In this document: positions 1-6,018 of the stretch, one piece after another
Layout: every line of letters starts with the position of its first letter
How positions within the stretch are numbered: position 1 is the first letter of the stretch
Source: Desulfarculaceae bacterium
GTDB lineage: Bacteria; Desulfobacterota; Desulfobacteria; Desulfobacterales; Desulfobacteraceae
Assembly: GCA_021737205.1 (NCBI GenBank)
Contig: JAIPEK010000148.1
Location: forward strand, 1-6,018
Length of the DNA: 6,018 nucleotides
Direction of reading: 5' to 3'
The notes under the pieces: generated by a model
What the model was told of the DNA's origin: nothing
Databases searched by the model: none
What the model saw: only the letters and a program-made list of their open reading frames with translations
Translations under genes and position numbers: made by a program

Positions 1-29
1 GTTTCCGGCCACGTCGTGTGGCCGGAAAC
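1..29. repeat. Perfect 12-bp inverted repeat (hairpin), possible terminator of an upstream gene
   Basis: Positions 1-12 (GTTTCCGGCCAC) are the exact reverse complement of 18-29 (GTGGCCGGAAAC), with a 5-nt loop (GTCGT). A 12-bp GC-rich stem with a short loop would fold very stably in RNA. No T-run follows it on the plus strand (next bases are CGACCGACAT), so it is not a classical intrinsic terminator for a plus-strand gene. If it terminates a minus-strand transcript, the T-run would lie to the left of base 1, outside the window. It could also be one copy of a dispersed palindromic repeat. I see no second copy in this window. Confidence 0.6.
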
Positions 30-213
30 CGACCGACATTGAAATCCGCTACAGGTTATACCGGATCGTCTGCTGCCTCTGCCTGTGCCATGAACCCTTA
101 TCAGTTCACGAGAACGGCTCGAAAGCCGGCTTGAAAGAAAGAAAATAATTTCATGCGATCGCGCTGGCATAAAAACCAGGACGGATATATGAATCGGACT
201 TATAAAATTTTCC

Positions 214-242
214 TTGACAACTTATCATATGAGTACTATGAG
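214..242 (+). promoter_or_regulatory. Predicted sigma70-type promoter of the regulator gene
   Basis: A perfect -35 hexamer TTGACA (214-219) is followed, after exactly 17 nt, by TATGAG (237-242), which matches the -10 consensus at four of six positions. The surrounding 201-240 stretch is the most AT-rich part of the upstream region. Transcription would begin near 249 and give a leader of about 35 nt before the ATG at 284. It is the best promoter candidate in the window and may drive the downstream genes as well. The weak -10 suggests a modest or regulated promoter. Confidence 0.5.
225..241. promoter_or_regulatory. Candidate operator: inverted repeat overlapping the promoter
   Basis: TCATA (225-229) and TATGA (237-241) are perfect 5-bp inverted arms around a 7-nt spacer. 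The right arm lies on the predicted -10. The same stretch holds a 7-bp direct repeat, ATGAGTA, at 229-235 and 238-244. GntR/FCD regulators are dimers that commonly bind short inverted repeats close to their own promoters, so autoregulation is plausible. The match is short and in AT-rich DNA, so chance is a real alternative. Confidence 0.3.
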
Positions 243-283
243 TAGGTTCAGTATCAGGAGATGGAACCGGATAAGGAGAGGTT

Positions 284-979
284 ATGGCACTTCCCGTAAA
301 GAAGGTTACCGCTGTCCAGGCGGTTGTGGAAAGCTTGAAAGAAAGAATCCGAAACGGCGAGTTCGGTCCCCAGGCCCGGCTTCCCAGCGAAACGGTCCTG
401 CTCGAAGAGTATGAGGTCAGCCGTCTGACCCTCCGGGAGGCCATTGCCCGCCTGGCCGCGCTGGGCATCATCCGGGTCCGGCACGGAAAAGGGGCGTACG
501 TGTCCGATACCATCAGTATCTCCGCTTTGGACGATGTGCTGATCCCCCTTTTTCCGCAGTATGACGCCGGCCGCATGAACGATCTGGTGGAGGCGAGAAC
601 CCTGATCGAGTCTGAAATTGCCGGGAAAATCGCCGAAAGCCGAACGGACGAGCAGATCGAATACCTGAACCATCAGCTGGACTGCAGCGGAGAGATTCTG
701 AACGATCCCGACCTTTTTGCCGAACAGGATTACAACTTTCACTTCGCCCTTGTCCGGCTGTCGGAGAACCAGTTTTTCATTGCCATGTACCAGGCGCTCT
801 ACAGTCAGATACGGGCTTTCCTGACCCAGTACGCAAAGAGTATAGAAGATCGAAAGGCGGCCATGGAAAAACACAGGCCCATACTGGACGCCATCGCGGA
901 TGAGAATGTGGAGCTTGCAAGAAGCCTTGCAAGAGAACATGCCGGCATGTGCGCCTCGTTTGTGAAAAACAGGCAGTGA
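284..979 (+). CDS. GntR-family transcriptional regulator, FadR/FCD subfamily
   Basis: This 231-residue protein is the usual size for the subfamily. Residues about 8-75 form the GntR winged helix-turn-helix: the LPSE motif at 33-36, a recognition region with SRLTLREAIARL (46-57), and the wing GIIRVRHGKGAYV (61-73). Residues about 95-225 form an all-helical FCD ligand domain. D149, H153, H197 and H219 sit where this domain typically carries its metal-binding Asp and His residues; a bound metal often helps hold a carboxylate effector. The start is supported by AAGGAGAGG at 273-281, just ahead of the ATG. Being first in the cluster and co-directional, it most likely controls the aminotransferase, oxidoreductase and transporter genes, as a repressor released by the substrate or a metabolite of it (inference). 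The effector cannot be read from the sequence. The next gene begins 140 nt downstream. Confidence 0.93.
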   Translation: MALPVKKVTAVQAVVESLKERIRNGEFGPQARLPSETVLLEEYEVSRLTLREAIARLAALGIIRVRHGKGAYVSDTISISALDDVLIPLFPQYDAGRMNDLVEARTLIESEIAGKIAESRTDEQIEYLNHQLDCSGEILNDPDLFAEQDYNFHFALVRLSENQFFIAMYQALYSQIRAFLTQYAKSIEDRKAAMEKHRPILDAIADENVELARSLAREHAGMCASFVKNRQ

Positions 980-1119
980 AAAGGGGCATATCGCTTCAAC
1001 GGACGTTGGAAGAGAAATCCGAAGCCGCATGGACATGGACCTCATTGAAGAAGCGGATATGCCGGGGCCGGGTATGGAAACACAGAGAAATCAAAATCGG
1101 AAAAGAAGGTGGAAAGACT

Positions 1120-2235
1120 ATGACAAACCAACTGGATTCAATTGAAGAAATCATGCTGATGGGACCCGGGCCTTCCTGCGTCTTCCCCGAGGTGTACCAG
1201 GCGCTTTCAAAGCCCACCATCGGCCATCTCGACCCCAAGTTCATCTCGATCATGGATGAGATCAAACAGCTTCTCCAGGAACTGATGAAAACGGATAACC
1301 GGCTGACCATTCCGGTTTCCGGCACCGGATCGGCCGGTATGGAAACCTGCTTTGTCAACCTCGTGGAGCCGGGCGATGACGTGCTGATCATCAAGAACGG
1401 CGTTTTCGGCATGCGCATGGAAGATGTGGCCGGAAGGCTGGGCGCGAACGTGGATGTGGTGGAGTTTGAATGGGGCACACCGGTAATACCGGAAAAGGTC
1501 AAAGAAAAACTCGATAAAAAATCCTACACCATCGTGGGCATCGTGCATGCGGAAACCTCCACAGGGGTCCGCAACCCGGTGGAAGAGGTGGCAAAGCTCC
1601 TGGAAGGGACGGACACCCTGTATCTGGTGGACACGGTCACGAGTCTCGGCGGGATACCGGTGAAAGCGGATGAGTGGAACGTGGACGCCATGTACAGCGG
1701 GACCCAGAAATGTCTTTCCTGCCCGCCTGGCCTGTCTCCCATCACCTTTTCGGACCGGGCCGTGGACAAGCTCAAAAACCGCAAAACCAAGGTGCCCAAC
1801 TGGTATCTCGATCTCTCCATGATCGTCAACTACTGGGAAGGCAGCTCGCGGGCCTATCATCATACCGCTCCGATTAACATGCTGTACGGTCTGTACCAGA
1901 GTCTTGTCAATATCCTTACCGAAGGCCTGGAAAACGTGTTCGACCGTCACATGGAGGTCCACCTGCAGCTTGCAGACAACCTTGAATCCATCGGAATCGA
2001 GATGTTCGTGGACAAGGACTTCCGGCTGCCCATGCTGAACGCGGTCAAGATCCCGGAGGGTGTGGACGAGGCAAGTGTACGCAAGCAGCTTCTCGAGGAT
2101 CACAGGATCGAGATCGGCGCCGGACTCGGACCCCTTGCCGGCAAGATCTGGCGGATCGGCATCATGGGACATACGGCCGGAAAAGAAAACATTGACCGGC
2201 TCATGAAGGCGTTGAGAGTCGTGCTGAAGAGCTGA
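1120..2235 (+). CDS. Class V PLP-dependent aminotransferase, alanine-glyoxylate/serine-pyruvate type
   Basis: A 371-residue cytoplasmic fold-type I PLP enzyme expected to transfer an amino group from an amino acid (alanine, serine or similar) to a 2-oxo acid such as glyoxylate or pyruvate. Visible features are the N-terminal GPGPS (15-19), the phosphate-binding SGTGSAGMET (67-76), HAETSTG (143-149), D171 in LVDTVTSLGG that pairs with the pyridine nitrogen, the Schiff-base lysine K197 in YSGTQKCL, then NWYLDL, AYHHTAP (245-251), and R345 in WRIG, the expected carboxylate-binding arginine. The pattern closely resembles alanine-glyoxylate aminotransferase throughout, and length is normal. (S)-ureidoglycine-glyoxylate or phosphonate aminotransferases share this fold, so the exact substrate is open. 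The ATG at 1120 is chosen because AAGGTGG (1106-1112) stands 7 nt before it and the family motifs begin right after. An open frame extends to 949, but its 57 codons look non-family and overlap the regulator. The oxidoreductase starts 2 nt after the stop, indicating co-translation. Confidence 0.92.
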   Translation: MTNQLDSIEEIMLMGPGPSCVFPEVYQALSKPTIGHLDPKFISIMDEIKQLLQELMKTDNRLTIPVSGTGSAGMETCFVNLVEPGDDVLIIKNGVFGMRMEDVAGRLGANVDVVEFEWGTPVIPEKVKEKLDKKSYTIVGIVHAETSTGVRNPVEEVAKLLEGTDTLYLVDTVTSLGGIPVKADEWNVDAMYSGTQKCLSCPPGLSPITFSDRAVDKLKNRKTKVPNWYLDLSMIVNYWEGSSRAYHHTAPINMLYGLYQSLVNILTEGLENVFDRHMEVHLQLADNLESIGIEMFVDKDFRLPMLNAVKIPEGVDEASVRKQLLEDHRIEIGAGLGPLAGKIWRIGIMGHTAGKENIDRLMKALRVVLKS

Positions 2236-2237
2236 TC

Positions 2238-3581
2238 ATGATGTATCACAAGGAGCCGGCCCGCAAAACACCAGTACTGGACAAAACCGATGTCCTTGTG
2301 GTGGGAAGCGGGCCGGCAGGTCTTTCAGCCGCCCTTTCCTCGGCAAGATCCGGTGCCGATACCATGATCCTGGAACGGTACGGCTGTTTCGGCGGAAATA
2401 TCACCCAGGCAATGGTGGGCACCATTGCCTGGTACCGCGGAAAACAGACAGTGGACGCCGGCGGCATCGGCGTAGAGCTGGAAAAGAGGGCCGGGGAAAT
2501 GGACGCGTCCCTTCCGGACCCGGAAGGGGACGCCGAGCTCCTGGACTCGGATATGTTCAAATATGTAGCCGATCTTCTGATCGAAGAGGCCGGGGTCCGG
2601 CCCCTTCTTCACTGCATGGTGGTTGACGTGGTCATGGAAGGGAATGCCGTGAAAGGGGTGGTCACCGAAAGCAAATCCGGAAGAAGGGTGATTCTTGCCG
2701 AACGGATCATCGATGCCACCGGGGATGCGGATGTCGCCTTCCGGGCCGGTGCGCCGTACATGATGGAAGATGTGGACCGGCTCATGCAGGTAACCACGAG
2801 TTTCGGGATCAGCGGCGTGGATACAAAGCGTTTTCTCGAGCATGTCAAGGAAAAACCCGCCTCGATCAGTGACTGGGCCGATCATACCAGCGGCAAGGAA
2901 GACGATGTCTTCACTACCTATCTTGCAGAACCGTTTCAAAAAGCCAGGGCTGCGGGAGAGATTCCCGAGGATGCCACCATTTTCGGGTACTGGGACGGGC
3001 TTACGGACGCGGGGGAAGCCACCCATATCAACGTGGCCCATGTATTTCAAATCGACTGCACCGATGTCCGGGACCTGACCCGTGCAGAGATCACGGGACG
3101 CAGATATGCGGTATGGGCGGCCCGGGCCATGAAAAAATACACCCCTGGATTTGAAAAATCCAGGCTGCGCACCCTCTGTTCCTCCATCGGTACACGGGAG
3201 TCGCGAAAAATCACCTGCGAATATACGATCACGGAACAGGATGTGAAAAACCAGGCGCGGTTTGACGACTCCATCGGGATCTGCCCGGAATTCCTCGATG
3301 CCTACAAGGTTGTGATCCTGCCCACCACGGGACGGTATTTTCAGATCCCCTACCGGGTCATGGTGCCGAAGAAAGTGGAAAATCTCCTTGTGGCCGGGAG
3401 ATGCGTGTCCGCGGACCGGATCGCTTTCGCCGCCACCCGGCAGATGATGTGCTGTACGGTCACCGGCCAGGGAGCTGGAGCGGCTGCCGCCGAATCGGTC
3501 CGGCAGGATGTGCCGCTGCGGCAGGTGGATATCCGGAACGTTCAGGCGGAACTTATGAACCAGGGGGTAAGAATACACTGA
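2238..3581 (+). CDS. FAD-dependent oxidoreductase (FAD_oxidored family)
   Basis: A 447-residue flavoprotein with no signal peptide or membrane segment, so cytoplasmic. An N-terminal Rossmann dinucleotide site is clear: VLVVGSGPAGLSAAL (19-33) with G23, G25 and G28, the acidic E46 ending strand two, then RYGCFGGN (47-54). IDATGDADVA (158-167) is the usual second FAD contact. SIGTRESRKI (316-325) and the C-terminal LLVAGRCVSADRIAF (383-397) followed by TGQGAGAAAAE (409-419) complete the FAD-binding set seen in this family. No iron-sulfur or second catalytic domain is present. Family members oxidise varied, mostly unknown substrates, so the reaction is not assigned. The ATG at 2238 lies 2 nt after the aminotransferase stop, with only a weak GAAGAG (2226-2231) as ribosome site, so translation is probably coupled; an adjacent ATG at 2241 is equally possible. 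Tight pairing suggests it produces or consumes the oxo or amino acid handled by the aminotransferase (inference). Confidence 0.88.
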   Translation: MMYHKEPARKTPVLDKTDVLVVGSGPAGLSAALSSARSGADTMILERYGCFGGNITQAMVGTIAWYRGKQTVDAGGIGVELEKRAGEMDASLPDPEGDAELLDSDMFKYVADLLIEEAGVRPLLHCMVVDVVMEGNAVKGVVTESKSGRRVILAERIIDATGDADVAFRAGAPYMMEDVDRLMQVTTSFGISGVDTKRFLEHVKEKPASISDWADHTSGKEDDVFTTYLAEPFQKARAAGEIPEDATIFGYWDGLTDAGEATHINVAHVFQIDCTDVRDLTRAEITGRRYAVWAARAMKKYTPGFEKSRLRTLCSSIGTRESRKITCEYTITEQDVKNQARFDDSIGICPEFLDAYKVVILPTTGRYFQIPYRVMVPKKVENLLVAGRCVSADRIAFAATRQMMCCTVTGQGAGAAAAESVRQDVPLRQVDIRNVQAELMNQGVRIH

Positions 3582-3622
3582 AACAATAAAAAGGAATACC
3601 GAATAAAGGGTTTTGACACCCG

Positions 3623-3659
3623 CATGCTTGGTTGCTGCAGGGATAATATGCAAAGCATG
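3623..3659. repeat. Imperfect hairpin in the gap before the binding-protein gene
   Basis: CATGCTT (3623-3629) is the exact reverse complement of AAGCATG (3653-3659), separated by 23 nt. The loop contains the palindrome CTGCAG. It lies in the 107-bp gap between the oxidoreductase stop and the binding-protein start and ends 18 nt before the ribosome binding site. It has no T-run, so it is not an intrinsic terminator. An mRNA-stabilising or processing hairpin, which often raises expression of binding-protein genes relative to neighbours, or a regulator site are both possible. A TTGACA (3613-3618) lies just upstream, but no -10 at proper spacing follows it. Confidence 0.3.
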
Positions 3660-3688
3660 ATCATCTTGAAACAGCAAAAGGAGGTACC

Positions 3689-5278
3689 ATGACGGACAAC
3701 AACAATTCCAACCACGATTTTGAAAACAAGGGGCTGACCCGAAGGCAGTTCATCTCCGGGGCCGCGGCAATGGGGCTTTACGCCGCAGCTTCTCCGATCA
3801 TTCTGCCCAGAGGGGCACAAGCGGCCGCACCCAGGCAGGGCGGGCTTCTCAAAATGGGGATCGGAGGATGCTCCACCACGGACTCCCTGGATGTGGGCAA
3901 ACTTTCCCAGACCATGCCCCAGAACGTAAACGTGGCGTTGAGAAATGCCCTGGTGGAGATGAGCCCGGACAATGAACCGGTCCCCGAGCTTGCCGAATCA
4001 TGGGAAGCTTCCCCGGATGCAAAACAGTGGGTGGTCAAACTGAGAAAAGGGGTGGAATTTCACAACGGCAAAACCATGACATCCGAGGATGTGATCTACT
4101 CGTTCCAGTACCATATGGGGGAGGATTCCAAATCTGCAGCCAAAGCGGTGGCGAAACCCATAAAGAACATCCGGGCGGACGGAAAATACACGGTGATCTT
4201 TGAACTCAACGAGGGCAATGCCGACTTTCCGTACATCCTCAGCGACTACCATTTTTCCATCGTGCCCGCCGGCACCAGTGGAGATGAGTTTGAAAAAGGC
4301 ATCGGCACAGGGCCTTTTATTTTCGAATCCTATGAACCCGGGGTCCGGTTTTACGCCAAGCGGAATCCCAACTATTTCAAAGAGAGGCTCCCCTATTTTG
4401 ATGAAGTGGAGATGCTGGGAATTTCGGATGTAAGCTCCCGGACCAACGCGCTCAAAACCGGGCGCATCCATGTCATGAACCGGTGCGACGTGAAAACATT
4501 CCATCTTCTCGAAAGAATGCCGGGCATCCAGACCCTGAGTCTGGGCGGTCCGATGCACTACACCATTCCCATGCGGACCGACATGGCCCCGTTTAACGAC
4601 AACAACGTTCGGCTGGGCCTCAAGCACGCCATCGACCGGGAAAAAATGCTCAAGCTCGTGCTCAAGGGATACGGATATGTGGGCAACGACCATCCGATTT
4701 CCAAGATCACCAGTTTTTACGCGGACCTGCCCCAGCGGCAGTATGACCCGGACAAAGCGAAGTTTTATCTGAAAAAAGCGGGAATGGAGAACGAAACCTT
4801 CAAGCTGCACACCTCTGATGCGGCCTTCTCCGGCGCGGTGGACGCGGCGGTCCTGTACAAGGAAACCGCGGCAGAGGCGGGCATCAATATCGAGGTGGTC
4901 AAGGAACCGTCCGACGGTTACTGGAGCAATGTCTGGACCAAGAAGGGCTGGTGCTTCTCCTATTGGGGCGGAAGACCCACTGCGGACTCCATGTTCTCGG
5001 TCGGCTACGCGGAAGGCGCGGCCTGGAACGCCACCCACTTTTCCCACAAGAGGTTCAACGAGCTTCTCACAAAGGCTCGGGCCGAACTGGATACGGACAG
5101 GCGCCAGGCCATGTATACCGAGATGCAGGAAATCCTCAAGGACGAAGGCGGCGTTGTGGTGCCCGTGTTTGCCGACTACCTCACCGCGGCGTCCGACAGG
5201 CTCGGTCACAACAAGGTGGCGGCGAACTGGGAGTTTGACGGCATGAAACTCACGGAACGCTGGTGGATGAAAAAATAA
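3689..5278 (+). CDS. ABC transporter substrate-binding protein, family 5 (peptide/nickel type), Tat-exported
   Basis: A 529-residue periplasmic protein that captures a solute, typically a di- or oligopeptide or another small amino compound, and hands it to the membrane permeases. The N-terminus is a Tat signal: LTRRQFISG (16-24) with twin arginines R18-R19, a hydrophobic stretch to about 38, and a likely cleavage site near AQA (43-45). No lipobox cysteine is seen there, so it should be soluble rather than a lipoprotein. Mature-part family marks are ALVEMSPDNEPVPELAESW (87-105), GVEFHNGKTMTSEDVIYSF (121-139), GTGPFIFESYEPG (206-218), NPNYF (226-230), FNDNNVRLGLKHAIDREKM (302-320) and the terminal ERWW (523-526). 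Length is typical. The start follows a near-ideal AAGGAGGT (3678-3685), suggesting high expression as expected for a binding protein. The permease starts 16 nt beyond the stop. Ligand specificity cannot be read; the metabolic neighbours suggest an amino-acid-like or N-substituted compound (inference). Confidence 0.94.
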   Translation: MTDNNNSNHDFENKGLTRRQFISGAAAMGLYAAASPIILPRGAQAAAPRQGGLLKMGIGGCSTTDSLDVGKLSQTMPQNVNVALRNALVEMSPDNEPVPELAESWEASPDAKQWVVKLRKGVEFHNGKTMTSEDVIYSFQYHMGEDSKSAAKAVAKPIKNIRADGKYTVIFELNEGNADFPYILSDYHFSIVPAGTSGDEFEKGIGTGPFIFESYEPGVRFYAKRNPNYFKERLPYFDEVEMLGISDVSSRTNALKTGRIHVMNRCDVKTFHLLERMPGIQTLSLGGPMHYTIPMRTDMAPFNDNNVRLGLKHAIDREKMLKLVLKGYGYVGNDHPISKITSFYADLPQRQYDPDKAKFYLKKAGMENETFKLHTSDAAFSGAVDAAVLYKETAAEAGINIEVVKEPSDGYWSNVWTKKGWCFSYWGGRPTADSMFSVGYAEGAAWNATHFSHKRFNELLTKARAELDTDRRQAMYTEMQEILKDEGGVVVPVFADYLTAASDRLGHNKVAANWEFDGMKLTERWWMKK

Positions 5279-5294
5279 CGGGTAAAGAAATTCT

Positions 5295-6018
5295 ATGGAT
5301 TCCATTTCCACTATACTAATCAAACGGTGTATGTTCGGTTTTTTGACCCTCTTCACCATATCGGTTATCATATTCATGGGTGTTGAACTTCTGCCCGGGG
5401 ACGCCGCCGAGGCGATCCTCGGGCAGAGGGCCACCCCGGAGACCGTCGAGGCGTTCCGGAAAGAGCTCAAGCTCGATCTTCCGCCCCATGTACGGTATCT
5501 CACCTGGCTCGGCAATTTTGTGAAAGGGGATCTGGGCAACTCGCTCACCAATGGTCGGCCGGTGGCCAAGGTTATCGGATGGCGTTTCCAGAATACACTG
5601 TTTCTGGCGCTGTCCGCGGCACTGATCTCTGTGCCGCTTTCCATTGTGCTGGGGCTTCTGGCGGCTCTGTACCGCAATTCACTGTTCGACCGGTTCATCT
5701 GTACCTCCACGCTCACCACCATTTCACTGCCCGAGTTCTTTGTGGCATATGTCCTGATCGCAATCTTTTCGGTACAAATTCCCCTGTTTCCCAGCATGAC
5801 CAGCATCAACGCCCAGATGGATCTTGTGGAGAAAATCCACTCCATCATGCTGCCCTGCATTACGTTGACACTTGTGGTCATGGCGCACATGCTGCGGTTG
5901 ACCCGGGCGTCCATCATCAACGTGATTTACAGCCCGTTCATTGAAATGGCGGAACTCAAGGGATTGAGCCGCTCGAGGATTATCGTGAAACATGCCCTTC
6001 CCAACGCGGTTTCTCCCA
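5295..6018 (+). CDS. ABC transporter permease, DppB/OppB type, 3' end outside window (partial)
   Basis: The frame stays open to the window edge, giving the first 241 residues of an inner-membrane permease; relatives run to roughly 310-330, so about a quarter is missing. The start reads MDSISTILIKRCMFGFLTLF, with a first membrane helix at about 11-33. Then come LLPGD (32-36), the periplasmic segment with ELKLDLPPHVRYLTWLGNF (57-75) and KGDLGNSL (77-84), and helices near 99-125, 137-160 and 183-205. The EAA-type loop that contacts the ATPase is EMAELKGLSRSRIIVKHALP (217-236), with G223 and H233. These are standard for the first of the two permeases of peptide-type importers. The ATG at 5295 has only a weak AAAGAAA (5284-5290) ahead of it; the 16-nt gap after the binding-protein stop indicates the same operon. 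A second permease and ATPase genes are expected downstream. Substrate follows the binding protein and is unknown. Confidence 0.93.
   Translation, partial: MDSISTILIKRCMFGFLTLFTISVIIFMGVELLPGDAAEAILGQRATPETVEAFRKELKLDLPPHVRYLTWLGNFVKGDLGNSLTNGRPVAKVIGWRFQNTLFLALSAALISVPLSIVLGLLAALYRNSLFDRFICTSTLTTISLPEFFVAYVLIAIFSVQIPLFPSMTSINAQMDLVEKIHSIMLPCITLTLVVMAHMLRLTRASIINVIYSPFIEMAELKGLSRSRIIVKHALPNAVSP

Noticed and set aside
115..132. Small hairpin (CGGCT/AGCCG, 4-nt loop) and 10-bp palindrome AAGCCGGCTT in the leader region
   Set aside because: Too short to be distinctive, no T-run, and not close to the predicted promoter or start codon.
155..162. GCGATCGC octamer, the HIP1 palindrome of cyanobacteria
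   Set aside because: A single copy is not informative, and nothing else here suggests a cyanobacterium.
949..1119. In-frame upstream extension of the aminotransferase, overlapping the end of the regulator gene
   Set aside because: Its 57 codons do not resemble the family N-terminus, while a proper ribosome site stands 7 nt before the ATG at 1120 and conserved motifs start at once after it.
1029..1145. A 38-codon frame (MDMDLIEEAD...) ending just inside the aminotransferase gene, a possible leader peptide
   Set aside because: No ribosome site at a good distance (the nearest purine run, about 1008-1015, is 13 nt away), and no attenuator-like hairpins or codon runs nearby. It is most likely chance.
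3613..3647. Sigma70 or sigma54 promoter before the binding-protein gene
   Set aside because: TTGACA and GATAAT are separated by 23 bp rather than about 17. For sigma54, TGACAC is not followed by a GC dinucleotide at the required spacing, so neither could be listed as a promoter.
2325..3677. A 450-codon minus-strand open frame opposite the oxidoreductase gene
   Set aside because: It is a shadow: the plus-strand frame carries complete FAD motifs, whereas the antisense translation shows no recognisable domain and is rich in His, Gly, Pro and Arg as expected from antisense of GC-rich codons.
3998..5920. A 640-codon minus-strand open frame opposite the binding-protein and permease genes
   Set aside because: It spans two clear plus-strand genes and the gap between them, with no domain, no membrane pattern and low-complexity composition. 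Long antisense frames are common at this base composition.

Overview
The window holds one plus-strand catabolic or uptake cluster. It contains a GntR/FCD-type regulator (284-979), a class V PLP-dependent aminotransferase of the alanine-glyoxylate/serine-pyruvate type (1120-2235), an FAD-dependent oxidoreductase (2238-3581), a Tat-exported substrate-binding protein of the peptide/nickel ABC family (3689-5278), and the first 241 codons of the matching DppB/OppB-type inner-membrane permease (from 5295, cut by the window end). All five genes point the same way. I find no rRNA, tRNA, insertion sequence, CRISPR array or phage gene.

The GC content is moderate to fairly high, Shine-Dalgarno sequences are clear, and the binding protein has a Tat signal. 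This fits a Gram-negative proteobacterium. The general feel is that of an anaerobic sulfate-reducer-like (Desulfobacterota) or marine proteobacterial genome, but that is a weak inference and nothing here settles the taxon.

Layout: 1-283 is non-coding. It opens with a perfect 12-bp hairpin (1-29), probably belonging to whatever lies upstream, and ends with a sigma70-like promoter (214-242) overlapped by an inverted repeat that could be the regulator's own operator. The regulator is followed by a 140-bp gap with no convincing promoter. The aminotransferase and oxidoreductase are then almost fused (2-nt gap). A 107-bp gap with an imperfect hairpin and a very strong ribosome binding site precedes the binding protein. 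The permease starts 16 nt after the binding-protein stop. Further transporter genes (second permease, one or two ATPases) are expected beyond 6018.

How it may work together (inference): the binding protein and permease import a small amino compound (peptide, opine, N-substituted amino acid or similar). The flavoprotein oxidises it or a product, and the aminotransferase moves an amino group between an amino acid and a 2-oxo acid such as glyoxylate or pyruvate. The FCD regulator senses a small carboxylate and controls the set. The substrate cannot be named from sequence alone. The parts belong to known families; the unexplained point is the combination and its substrate.
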